A DNA stretch of 10,381 nucleotides from Anaerolineales bacterium (GCA_027019845.1 JALUWE010000303.1:1-10381); one strand, 5' to 3'; shown: positions 1-5,699, counted from the first letter of the stretch. Notes: a model not told the origin generated them from the letters alone. Made by a program: numbers and translations.

Positions 1-52
1 GGGTGAGCAGCAGGCCGCGCAGGCGGTGGAGGTGTACGATCCATTTTGTTGA
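1..52 (+). CDS. possible C-terminal tail of an upstream gene
   Basis: Reading from base 2, a frame is open for 16 codons and stops at TGA 50-52; the encoded tail ends VEVYDPFC. Most of its first twelve codons end in G or C, as in the other genes of this GC-rich window, and codon endings become mixed near the stop, where intergenic sequence takes over. The family cannot be recognised from so short a piece. If real, this gene converges on the minus-strand gene that ends at 366. Other frames here are also open, including a minus-strand ATG at 44-42, so the assignment is weak. Confidence 0.3.
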   Translation, partial: GEQQAAQAVEVYDPFC

Positions 53-82
53 TGTTGACATTTTGAAAGGTTATGACGGAAC

Positions 83-221
83 AGGAGTTACGCAGTTCAT
101 GCCGGCTGTTGCTTATGTCATTCTGAGCGACCGGCTGTTTCCTGTGTCATTCTGAGCGACAGCGAAGAATCTCGATGATGGTGGGGGAGATTCTTCGGGC
201 ACTTCGTGCCCTCAGAATGAC
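83..221 (+). repeat. one-ended MITE-like repeat with CATTCTGAG hairpin core
   Basis: The left end AGGAGTTACGCA (83-94) differs by one base from the 12-bp terminal repeat of the element at 3795-3971. It is followed by the arm TTCATGCC...CTTATGTCATTCTGAGCGACC, which closely matches the left arm of the element at 5421. The core is a hairpin: GTCATTCTGAG (146-156) pairs with CTCAGAATGAC (211-221), and CGAAGAATCTC (163-173) pairs with GAGATTCTTCG (187-197). The 16-nt string TGTCATTCTGAGCGAC occurs twice (116-131 and 145-160), a local duplication. No matching right terminus is visible downstream, so the copy is probably truncated. It lies between convergent genes, where its hairpin could help end transcription. 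Confidence 0.75.
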
Positions 222-254
222 GGGGGACGGGAGACCGGGAAGGGAGGACGATTG

Positions 255-319
255 TTCGGGGCGTGGTTATTGGGGGTCGGGGCGACCGGCCGGTCGCCCC
301 GACGGCCAGTCGCCCCGAA
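255..319. repeat. nested GC-rich palindromes, possible bidirectional terminator
   Basis: Bases 277-302 form a perfect 26-bp palindrome with half-site TCGGGGCGACCGG. Around it, TTCGGGGCG (255-263) pairs with CGCCCCGAA (311-319), giving a second outer stem, and TCGCCCCGA recurs at 294-302 and 310-318. It sits about 45 bp past the stop of the minus-strand gene at 366-1814. No clear T-run follows on either strand, so a canonical Rho-independent terminator is not shown. A dispersed palindromic repeat is equally likely. Apart from this and the element at 83-221, I see nothing in the gene-free stretch 53-365. Confidence 0.6.
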
Positions 320-365
320 AGTTTCAATCCCCGCCATCACTTGCTCCGTGACCACTACCGTCTCA

Positions 366-1814
366 TCATCCATACTGTAATTCGACTTCAGGTGGCGGAT
401 GTTGCCGCGCCAGCAGGATGCGGTGGGCGAGCAGGAGGAGGGCGAGCAGCAGGCCGCCGAGGGCGAGGTATCCGGCCTGGGTCTGGCGTTTTTGGCGGAT
501 GGCGGCCAGGAGGGAGGCGGCCTGATCGCGGCCCTGGGTGTCGCCCAGTTCGCTCAGGCGGGAACCAATCTCGATCAATGGTTGGGGAGGGGGGCTGCCG
601 CTGCTTTCCAGGGCGGATTGCATTTCGGCCAGCTCGGCGCGCAGGGCGAGAATCTCTTCGGCCTGGCCGACGATGGTGTCCAGGGCTTGCAAGTTGCGGG
701 CGTCGTCGAGGGCGGCATATTTTTCGCCAGCCTGGCGGGCAAGTTCGATGGCCGCGGGGTAGTCGCCCTCCAGGTAGGCCTGCCGGGATTGGCGGGCGAG
801 GGCGTCGGCTTGCAGGCCCAGGTGCGCCCATTGGTTGAGGCGTTCGGCTTCCAGCAGCAGGTCGATCTGGTCGAGGTCGGCCAGCAGGGCGATGGCTTCA
901 GCGAGGCCGTCTGCCGCGGCCTGGTATGCACCGGCTTCGATGAGCTGTTCGTAGGGGGTCAGGCTGAGGGCGTAGAGGGCGTTGGCGCGCCAGCGTCCCT
1001 GAAAGTAGAGCGGGTAGAAGGTGCGCCAGTGGTCTTCCAGCGCGCCGGCGCCCGCGGGGTAGGTCTGGTTGAGGGCCGCGCGCCAGCTTTCCGCGGTGGG
1101 GAGGGCTTGCAGGAATTGCAGAAAGTCGTCCCAGCCGTATACGTCTACCAGGTAGGCGACGATACTGGCGGCCTGCAAGGCTCTGTCCGGGGCCTGGATC
1201 ACGTCTGGGGATTCCCACAACCCGCGCCAGGGTGCGGAGGGTTCCCCGGTCGGGGGGCGCGTCTGTGAGAGGCGGCGTTCGAATGTCTGGAAGGGGTCTT
1301 GGGCGTAAATGCCGGTGCCGATCAGCAGGCCGGGAGGGGCTTTTCCCTGGGTGACGTGCTGGACGAAGAGAATGGCGAGTTCGTAGCGCAGCGCGTCCAG
1401 ACCTTCGGTCTGCCAGGCCTCCGGGTCGGCGTCGATGTTTCGGGCGATCAGGGCGATTTCGCGGCTGCCGACGCGGCTGTGGGTCTGGCCAAGGGGGATG
1501 GGGGGCGCGAGCGCGTTGAGGCAGTAGTAATCCTGCTCGGTGGGGTAGAGGCGCACGGAGATGGGCAGGGGCAGGGAGGTCTCGAACAAATTGGCGAAGC
1601 GGTTGAATTCCGCGTCGAGGGGTTCTCCGAGTTGGGAAGCGATCTGGGGGCCGAGGGGCAGGCCGGCGGGGTAGAGGAAGGAGAAGGCGCGCGTGCGGGT
1701 TTCCTGCCAGGAGAGGCTGGGGCAGGGTTGGGCGGCCACGCGGCCCGGTGCCAGCGTCGCGAGCAGCAAAGAGAGGGCCAGCCAAAGAGACAGACGTTTC
1801 CAGATGGGCGGCAT
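366..1814 (-). CDS. secreted, membrane-anchored protein with a degenerate peptidase-MA-like domain
   Basis: The 482-residue product begins with a basic, hydrophobic signal peptide (about 1-28, probable cleavage after AA-Q). A C-terminal membrane helix (about 449-468) and a short tail follow, so the body is probably outside the cell. Residues about 40-270 have the layout of peptidase-MA-like gluzincins: a helix where HExxH is expected (YELAI, 144-148), then PPGLLIGTGIYA (160-171) where PxWLxEGxAxY is expected, the helix YLVDVYGWDDFLQFL (221-235) and the terminal DHWRTFY (261-267). Both zinc histidines and the third glutamate ligand are missing, so it is probably not a zinc peptidase. Residues 285-370 are alanine-rich helical repeats resembling TPRs, and about 383-402 may be a coiled coil. 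The ATG at 1814 has no Shine-Dalgarno sequence and may be leaderless. The fold assignment comes from motif spacing, not a search. Confidence 0.75.
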   Translation of the reverse strand: MPPIWKRLSLWLALSLLLATLAPGRVAAQPCPSLSWQETRTRAFSFLYPAGLPLGPQIASQLGEPLDAEFNRFANLFETSLPLPISVRLYPTEQDYYCLNALAPPIPLGQTHSRVGSREIALIARNIDADPEAWQTEGLDALRYELAILFVQHVTQGKAPPGLLIGTGIYAQDPFQTFERRLSQTRPPTGEPSAPWRGLWESPDVIQAPDRALQAASIVAYLVDVYGWDDFLQFLQALPTAESWRAALNQTYPAGAGALEDHWRTFYPLYFQGRWRANALYALSLTPYEQLIEAGAYQAAADGLAEAIALLADLDQIDLLLEAERLNQWAHLGLQADALARQSRQAYLEGDYPAAIELARQAGEKYAALDDARNLQALDTIVGQAEEILALRAELAEMQSALESSGSPPPQPLIEIGSRLSELGDTQGRDQAASLLAAIRQKRQTQAGYLALGGLLLALLLLAHRILLARQHPPPEVELQYG

Positions 1815-1815
1815 G

Positions 1816-1830
1816 GTGTTATGATAGCAC
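1816..1830. promoter_or_regulatory. imperfect dyad just upstream of the start codon of the 366-1814 gene
   Basis: GTGTTATGATAGCAC is an odd-length imperfect dyad: GTG pairs with CAC and TAT with ATA, with one mismatched pair and a central G. On the minus strand it contains TATCAT, a -10-like hexamer only about 6 nt before the ATG, which would make the mRNA nearly leaderless. No good -35 sequence is visible. It could be an operator or chance. Confidence 0.2.
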
Positions 1831-1858
1831 GGAATAGGTTCGAAAGGGGTTGTTTTTT

Positions 1859-2018
1859 ATTACGTGACAGTACTTACGCAGTTGGGACCTCACAGGTCTA
1901 CTACCACACAATGCAGGAAGATTTTACCCAAAATAGATTGCATCCGGGCATCTCCATGCGCTTGGAGACCTGTGAGGTCTGGGTGCGACTTTTCAAGTGC
2001 GTAAGTCCCATTACGTGA
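1859..2018. mobile_element. 142-bp MITE-like element (1868-2009) with 9-bp target duplication
   Basis: The direct repeat ATTACGTGA flanks the element at 1859-1867 and 2010-2018. Just inside are inverted ends ACTTACGCA (1872-1880) and TGCGTAAGT (1998-2006). The core carries a second inverted pair, GACCTCACAGGTCT (1886-1899) and AGACCTGTGAGGTC (1966-1979), each nearly self-complementary. There is no coding frame of note, so it is non-autonomous. Its termini match those of the elements at 3795 and 5421, but its interior does not. It lies between the divergent starts of the 366-1814 gene (about 45 bp away) and rpsU, whose -10 box is about 75 bp downstream. The rest of the gene-free stretch 1815-2152 holds the rpsU promoter and the dyad at 1816. 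Confidence 0.85.
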
Positions 2019-2071
2019 TTGTCCCCTAACAGGTTCAGAGATTAAATTCCGTTCATTTTCGCGCCAGGCAG

Positions 2072-2099
2072 GTTAGAGCAACTGTGGTGGGGTTATAAT
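2072..2099 (+). promoter_or_regulatory. probable sigma-70-type promoter of rpsU
   Basis: A perfect -10 hexamer TATAAT lies at 2094-2099, about 54 bp before the rpsU start. The -35 region is weak: GTTAGA at 2072-2077 gives a 16-bp spacer, and no better TTGACA match is present. The predicted transcript starts near 2106 and would include rpsU and possibly the ligase gene at 2455. Confidence 0.5.
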
Positions 2100-2140
2100 G
2101 GGTGGAACACAGCGCATGGAACAAGATAACATAAAGAAAC

Positions 2141-2145
2141 GGAGG
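2141..2145 (+). promoter_or_regulatory. ribosome binding site that fixes the rpsU start
   Basis: GGAGG lies 7 nt before ATG 2153-2155. Two in-frame TTG codons at 2147 and 2150 are too close to it, which supports the ATG. Confidence 0.8.
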
Positions 2146-2152
2146 TTTGTTG

Positions 2153-2350
2153 ATGGTAAAAGTTGTAGCCAGACCCAATGAATCGGATGCACAATTGCTC
2201 CGCCGGTTCAAGAAGAAAGTCGCCCGCAGCGGTGTATTGGGCGTGGTACGCAAGAAACGCTGGCACGTCTCGAAGAGCGAAATCCGGCGTATCGAGAAGA
2301 AGAAGGCCATTCGACGCCACAAACGGAGACAGCGGATGCGAAGACGGTGA
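2153..2350 (+). CDS. rpsU: 30S ribosomal protein bS21
   Basis: The 65-residue, very basic product is a component of the small ribosomal subunit, where bS21 binds near the 3' end of 16S rRNA and helps translation initiation. The family pattern is clear: short N-terminal strand MVKVVARPNES, then LLRRFKKKVARSGVLGVVRKKRW, and a Lys/Arg-rich helix to the end (RRHKRRQRMRRR). The length is normal for the family. The start is set by GGAGG 7 nt upstream. A TATAAT box stands about 54 bp before it, so the gene probably begins a transcription unit. The next gene starts 104 bp downstream with no terminator seen between them, so read-through is possible. Confidence 0.95.
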   Translation: MVKVVARPNESDAQLLRRFKKKVARSGVLGVVRKKRWHVSKSEIRRIEKKKAIRRHKRRQRMRRR

Positions 2351-2390
2351 TGGGGACGTTGGGGCGTTGGAACGTTGTTCGCGTGCTCAA

Positions 2391-2431
2391 CTCCTTACTT
2401 CCTACTTCCTTCTCCTTACTCCCTGACTCCC
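2391..2431 (+). repeat. degenerate pyrimidine tandem repeat between rpsU and the ligase gene
   Basis: The stretch is made of T/C-rich words about 6-8 nt long (CTTACTTC, CTACTTC, CTTCTC, CTTACTCC, CTGACTCC), with almost no G. It would give an unstructured pyrimidine-rich mRNA spacer just before the downstream ribosome binding site. No hairpin accompanies it, so it does not look like a Rho-independent terminator. Confidence 0.55.
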
Positions 2432-2454
2432 ACCGCACCAGAAACGAGGCCCAC

Positions 2455-3705
2455 ATGCAACTTTACAATGCAATCAGTAAATCGTTGGAACCTTTGGATG
2501 TGCGGGATCGTCCGGTCACGATTTATGTGTGCGGCATCACGCCCTATGACACCACGCATCTGGGACATGCTTTCACCTACACGGTGAACGATATTTTGAT
2601 CCGGTATCTGGAATATCGCGGCCATCCGGTCGATTACGTGCAGAACGTCACGGACATTGATGACGACATTCTGAAGCGGGCGAAAGAGGTGGGCGAGGAC
2701 TGGAAGGCGTTGGGCGACCGTTGGACGCGTTATTTCATCGAGGACATGATCGCCCTGAACGTGCGCCCGCCCGATCATTATCCCCGCGCCACGGAGGTGA
2801 TCCCGGAGATCATCCAAACGGTGGAGAAGTTGATCGCGAGGGGTGTGGCATACGAAGAAAACGGTAGTGTGTATTATCACGTGGACGCCTGGCCGGAATT
2901 TGGCGCGCTTGCCTGTATGAGCCGCGATCAAATGTTGAGCACCGCGAACGAGCGCGGCAATAACCCCGACGACCCCAACAAACGCGATCCGCTCGATTTC
3001 GTGCTCTGGCAGGCTGCCGCGCCCGGCGAACCCACCTGGGACAGCCCGTGGGGGCCGGGGCGGCCGGGCTGGCACATCGAGTGTTCCACGATGTCATCCA
3101 AATATCTGGGCGATACCATCGACATCCACAGCGGCGGCAGCGACCTGCTCTTCCCGCACCACTGTTGCGAGATCGCCCAAATCGAGCCGCTGACCGGCAA
3201 GCCCTTTGTGCGCTTCTGGCTGCACGTTGCCATGGTGCGACACGAAGGCGAAAAGATGAGCAAGTCGTTGGGCAATCTGGTGATGGCCCGGGACTTGCTC
3301 AAATTGTATCCCCCGGACGCGTTGCGGCTGTACTTAGCCATGCACCACTACCGGATCGAGTGGGCTTGCGATCCAGGCCGTCTCCGCTGGGCAGCCCGGC
3401 TGGCGCAGCGATTTCGGGAGGCCGCCACGGCTTCCGGCGGCTCGGGACCCGCCTTCGACCCCTCGCCCTGGGAACAGGAGTTTACCGCCGCCATGGACGA
3501 AGACCTGAACACACCTGCCGCATTAGGTGTGGTTGACGAGCTGGCGGTTCAGGTGCTGCTGGCAGCCCAGCAGGGGAGGCATATCCGGGAGGCGCAAACA
3601 TTGCTCCGCAAGTTGTGTAAGGTATTCGGGCTGGTGTTGGATGTTGGAGAACCGGAAGACAGGGTGGTGAAAGGATGGCGCAAACATCTGGCGAAGTTTG
3701 TGTAA
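2455..3705 (+). CDS. class I cysteine ligase, CysRS/MshC family
   Basis: The 416-residue class I ligase activates cysteine as cysteinyl-AMP and transfers it to tRNA-Cys (CysRS) or to an amino sugar (MshC, mycothiol pathway). Visible motifs are YVCGITPYD with zinc ligand C26, the HIGH-type signature HLGH (35-38), VTDIDD (65-70), GWHIEC with ligand C210, FPHH with ligand H235, E239 at the fourth CysRS zinc position, and KMSKS (267-271). GITPYDTTHLGHA, KRDPLDFVLW and GEPTWDSPWGPGRPGW resemble MshC more than typical CysRS, as I recall the families. The length also fits MshC (about 410), since full CysRS is about 460-490 and has a C-terminal region missing here. Retention of E239 is CysRS-like. 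The ATG at 2455 has GAGG 5 nt upstream; an upstream GTG at 2347 would add low-complexity residues. It could be the organism's only CysRS (cysS) or a separate cysteine ligase. Confidence 0.85.
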   Translation: MQLYNAISKSLEPLDVRDRPVTIYVCGITPYDTTHLGHAFTYTVNDILIRYLEYRGHPVDYVQNVTDIDDDILKRAKEVGEDWKALGDRWTRYFIEDMIALNVRPPDHYPRATEVIPEIIQTVEKLIARGVAYEENGSVYYHVDAWPEFGALACMSRDQMLSTANERGNNPDDPNKRDPLDFVLWQAAAPGEPTWDSPWGPGRPGWHIECSTMSSKYLGDTIDIHSGGSDLLFPHHCCEIAQIEPLTGKPFVRFWLHVAMVRHEGEKMSKSLGNLVMARDLLKLYPPDALRLYLAMHHYRIEWACDPGRLRWAARLAQRFREAATASGGSGPAFDPSPWEQEFTAAMDEDLNTPAALGVVDELAVQVLLAAQQGRHIREAQTLLRKLCKVFGLVLDVGEPEDRVVKGWRKHLAKFV

Positions 3706-3786
3706 CTGTTCTTGCAATTCACTCGTATCTTTGGGTGTAGTGACCTTTTCCCTATGTTCGCCGTTTGAGAGTTTGGGTATTAAAGC

Positions 3787-3979
3787 TCAGGAGCAGGACT
3801 TACGCAGTTGATGAAATCAAGTACGGGTTTGGTGTCATTGCGAGCACCCGAAAGGGTGCGAAGCAATCCCCTACATCGTGGAGGAGATTGCTTCGGCAGG
3901 CAAAGTTTACACTGAACAAAGTGAAGTGCCCGCCTCGCAATGACACTACAGGCATGAATTGCGTAAGTCCTATCAGGAG
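3787..3979. mobile_element. 177-bp MITE-like element (3795-3971) with target duplication TCAGGAG
   Basis: Perfect 12-bp inverted ends AGGACTTACGCA (3795-3806) and TGCGTAAGTCCT (3960-3971) enclose a hairpin core. GTCATTGCGAG (3833-3843) pairs with CTCGCAATGAC near 3935-3945, AGCAATC with GATTGCT, and a side hairpin GCACCC-GAAA-GGGTGC (3844-3859) has a GNRA-type loop. The direct repeat TCAGGAG lies at 3787-3793 and 3973-3979, one base outside each end. The left arm (GTTGATGAAATCA) reappears inverted at the right end of the element at 5421-5654, and the right arm resembles that element's left arm. No transposase is encoded. The right copy of the duplication, including AGGAG, lies just upstream of the glycosidase start codon. 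The remaining gene-free stretch before it (3706-3786) shows no clear promoter or terminator. Confidence 0.85.
3975..3979 (+). promoter_or_regulatory. Shine-Dalgarno-like AGGAG inside the duplicated target site
   Basis: AGGAG abuts ATG 3980 (no spacer) and lies 15 nt before ATG 3995, so neither spacing is ideal. A weaker GAAGA at 3985-3989 is 5 nt before ATG 3995. A second copy of AGGAG (3789-3793) lies on the other side of the inserted element. Confidence 0.45.
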
Positions 3980-3994
3980 ATGCTGAAGAATACG

Positions 3995-5368
3995 ATGAAC
4001 GACAAGAAAAAACCATCCAAAAAAAAGAATCTGGCGTTGTTCTTTTTCACCTCCGTGCTGGCCACGCTGGCCGGTCTTTTCCTGCCCAAAGTAGTGCGGC
4101 GTTTGCAAAAGGTGTTGCAGCAACCCATGCTGCCTTCCAGGGCTGTTCCCCGTCGCAACGGTTACGCCCGCCTGGAGCCGCAGGCCTACGAGATTGCGGT
4201 CGAAAATTTGCTGGCCGGAATCGAGCGCAGAAAATTGATCGGCGGACAAGAACGGCTGGTTTTGTGCGCGGGTTTGCGTCATTTTCGCGAACCCTGGGCG
4301 CGCGACACCGGTTTCGCCAGCTTTGGGCTGGTCGAACTGGGCGAATTCCAGGCCGCCAAAGAAGCGCTGGAAGTCTTTCTGCTCACCCAGCGCGAAAACG
4401 GCCAGTTCCCGGTCAAAATCCACTCCACCCGTATCCTCGACCGCTACCTGTATTCCCTCTTCAAACGCGAGCAGCCCACCGACCAACCCCTGCGGCCCAA
4501 ATACCTGACCGGCCATAAAACCATCTCCCTGGACGGCAACGCGCTGATCGTGATCGCCATCATGAACTACGTCCGGCGCAGCGGGGACCGGGATTTCGCC
4601 ATGCAATACTGGGACGCGCTCCAACGCGCCCTCGCCTGGCTGGAAACCCACGCCAAAGAAGACCACCTGCTTCACCAGGGCGCGTTCACCGACTGGGCCG
4701 ACTCCATCGCCCGCAAGGGCAAGGTGCTCTACACCAATGTGATTTACTGGAAAGCCCTGTCCGATATGGCCTGGGCCGCGCAAACCTTCGGGTATGACGA
4801 GGACCACGCCCGTCTTTCCAAAAAATCCGAGCAGGTCCAACAGGCCATCAACGACCATTTCTGGCGTCCCGATCTGGGCTACTACGTCACCAGCAAAGTT
4901 TTCCACAACCTGAGCAGCAGCGGCAACCTGCTCGCCATCGCCTGGGGCCTCACCACCCCGGAACAGGCGCACAGCATTCTGGACGCCATGCGCTACTTCG
5001 GCATGGCCGACCCGGTGCCCACCCAGCCTGTCCATCAAGCGTACCCCAAAAAATTCATCGCCATCGAGAACCGGCTGGGCGGGCTGACTCACTACCACAC
5101 CCACTTCGCCTGGCTTTGGCTGGGCGCGTGGCACGTGATCGCCCTTACCCGCATGGGCCGCCTGGAAGAAGCCCGCGAGCTGCTCTATCGCATGTCACGC
5201 GTCATCGTGCGCGATGGGGAGGTACACGAAGTCTACGCGCCCAACGGCCAATACGCCTCTACTTTCTGGTACACTTCCGAGGCCCCCCTCACCTGGAGCG
5301 CGGGAATGTTCGTCTACGCCTGTCACGTATATCGCAGGCACGTCACGGGGGAAGAGAGACAACCCTGA
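3995..5368 (+). CDS. membrane-anchored (alpha/alpha)6-barrel glycoside hydrolase, debranching-enzyme/invertase-like
   Basis: From ATG 3995 the product is 457 residues. A Lys-rich start (MNDKKKPSKKK) and one hydrophobic helix (about 12-31) act as an uncleaved signal anchor. The rest has the helical-pair rhythm of six-hairpin glycosidases (glycogen debranching, GH15/GH63/GH100-like). Candidate active-site segments are REPWARDTGF (98-107, D104), QGAFTDWADS (228-237, D233 and D236) and EVHEVYAPNGQ (409-419, E412), with WYTSEAPLTWSAGMFVYA closing the barrel. I cannot name the substrate; an alpha-linked glucan or sucrose-like sugar is plausible. ATG 3980 and TTG 3959 are alternative starts, the latter inside the inserted element and so unlikely. 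The following gene is a GT4 glycosyltransferase, suggesting shared glycan metabolism, but 331 bp and another element separate them. Confidence 0.75.
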   Translation: MNDKKKPSKKKNLALFFFTSVLATLAGLFLPKVVRRLQKVLQQPMLPSRAVPRRNGYARLEPQAYEIAVENLLAGIERRKLIGGQERLVLCAGLRHFREPWARDTGFASFGLVELGEFQAAKEALEVFLLTQRENGQFPVKIHSTRILDRYLYSLFKREQPTDQPLRPKYLTGHKTISLDGNALIVIAIMNYVRRSGDRDFAMQYWDALQRALAWLETHAKEDHLLHQGAFTDWADSIARKGKVLYTNVIYWKALSDMAWAAQTFGYDEDHARLSKKSEQVQQAINDHFWRPDLGYYVTSKVFHNLSSSGNLLAIAWGLTTPEQAHSILDAMRYFGMADPVPTQPVHQAYPKKFIAIENRLGGLTHYHTHFAWLWLGAWHVIALTRMGRLEEARELLYRMSRVIVRDGEVHEVYAPNGQYASTFWYTSEAPLTWSAGMFVYACHVYRRHVTGEERQP

Positions 5369-5383
5369 CACACCGCACGCCCC

Positions 5384-5419
5384 GGAACACTGGGGACACT
5401 GAGGACACCGTGAACACTG
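5384..5419. repeat. four 9-bp tandem units (nnnACACTG type)
   Basis: The units GGAACACTG, GGGACACTG, AGGACACCG and TGAACACTG run head to tail and end directly at the left terminus of the element at 5421. A related array resumes beyond that element, so the element seems to have inserted into, or beside, a tandem repeat tract. Confidence 0.7.
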
Positions 5420-5420
5420 A

Positions 5421-5654
5421 CAGTACTTACACACTTCATGCCGCTGCTGCTTATGTCATTCTGAGCGACCAGGGGGAGCGAAGAATCTCGACCGTAGTGA
5501 GGGAGATTCTTCGGTCGCTGCACTCCCTCAGAATGACATGAATGAGATGCGCCCTCTCAGAATGAGAGGGGTTGTGTGTCATGCCGACAGAGCTTACGCA
5601 GGTGCTCGTAATGACACAAAACTCGCACCTGATTTCATCAACTGCGTAAGTCCT
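5421..5654. mobile_element. 234-bp MITE-like element with CATTCTGAG core and flanking AACACTGA
   Basis: The ends CAGTACTTACACA (from 5421) and TGCGTAAGTCCT (5643-5654) are those of the elements at 1868 and 3795. AACACTGA flanks it at 5413-5420 and 5655-5662, but tandem repeats here also contain that word, so the duplication is less certain. The core hairpin pairs TGTCATTCTGAG (about 5454-5465) with CTCAGAATGACA, and GAAGAATCTC with GAGATTCTTC. A smaller hairpin CCCTCTC-AGAAT-GAGAGGG lies at 5552-5570. The right arm (5601-5654) is an inverted copy of the left arm of the element at 3795. It fills most of the gene-free stretch 5369-5699; tandem repeats hold most of the rest. No transposase frame is present. 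Confidence 0.8.
5591..5654 (-). repeat. nested 64-bp mini-element inside the 5421-5654 element
   Basis: Read on the minus strand, this stretch begins AGGACTTACGCA and ends TGCGTAAGCT, so an internal terminus (AGCTTACGCA, 5591-5600) faces the true right end. Between them is one arm, GTTGATGAAATCA...CATTACGAGCACC, matching 3807-3848. It suggests a nested insertion, or a deletion within a longer copy. Confidence 0.6.
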
Positions 5655-5682
5655 AACACTGAACACTGAAAACTGAAAACTG
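5655..5682. repeat. four 7-bp tandem units (AAnACTG)
   Basis: AACACTG twice, then AAAACTG twice, run head to tail between the element end and the glycosyltransferase start. They resemble the 9-bp units at 5384-5419. No Shine-Dalgarno sequence follows before ATG 5700. Confidence 0.7.
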
Positions 5683-5699
5683 ATCCCCTCCAACAAACC

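Noticed and set aside
1..44. minus-strand gene starting at ATG 44
   Set aside because: The 14 visible codons are proline-rich without a ribosome binding site, and the overlapping plus-strand frame looks more coding-like.
49..77. plus-strand promoter TTGATG-N17-TATGAC
   Set aside because: Each hexamer matches the consensus at only four of six positions, and no plausible gene follows on that strand.
399..1268. 289-codon plus-strand open frame
   Set aside because: It is antisense to the signal-peptide-bearing 366-1814 gene and rich in Gly/Val/Ala. The long frame follows from codon bias on the other strand.
2391..2431. Rho-independent terminator after rpsU
   Set aside because: There is no hairpin before the pyrimidine tract, and the T residues are interspersed with C.
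2347..2454. GTG start extending the ligase upstream so that it overlaps rpsU
   Set aside because: The added 36 residues translate the pyrimidine repeat and have no family counterpart, while ATG 2455 has a ribosome binding site and a normal N-terminus.
3959..3994. TTG start for the glycosidase
   Set aside because: The TTG lies in the terminal repeat of the inserted element, upstream of AGGAG, so it is unlikely to be used.
3800..5134. 444-codon minus-strand open frame
   Set aside because: It is antisense to the glycosidase gene and runs into the inserted element. No recognisable protein motif is present.
1868..5654. CRISPR array from recurring ACTTACGCA words
   Set aside because: The words occur as inverted pairs at irregular, widely separated positions, with no regular repeat-spacer pattern.
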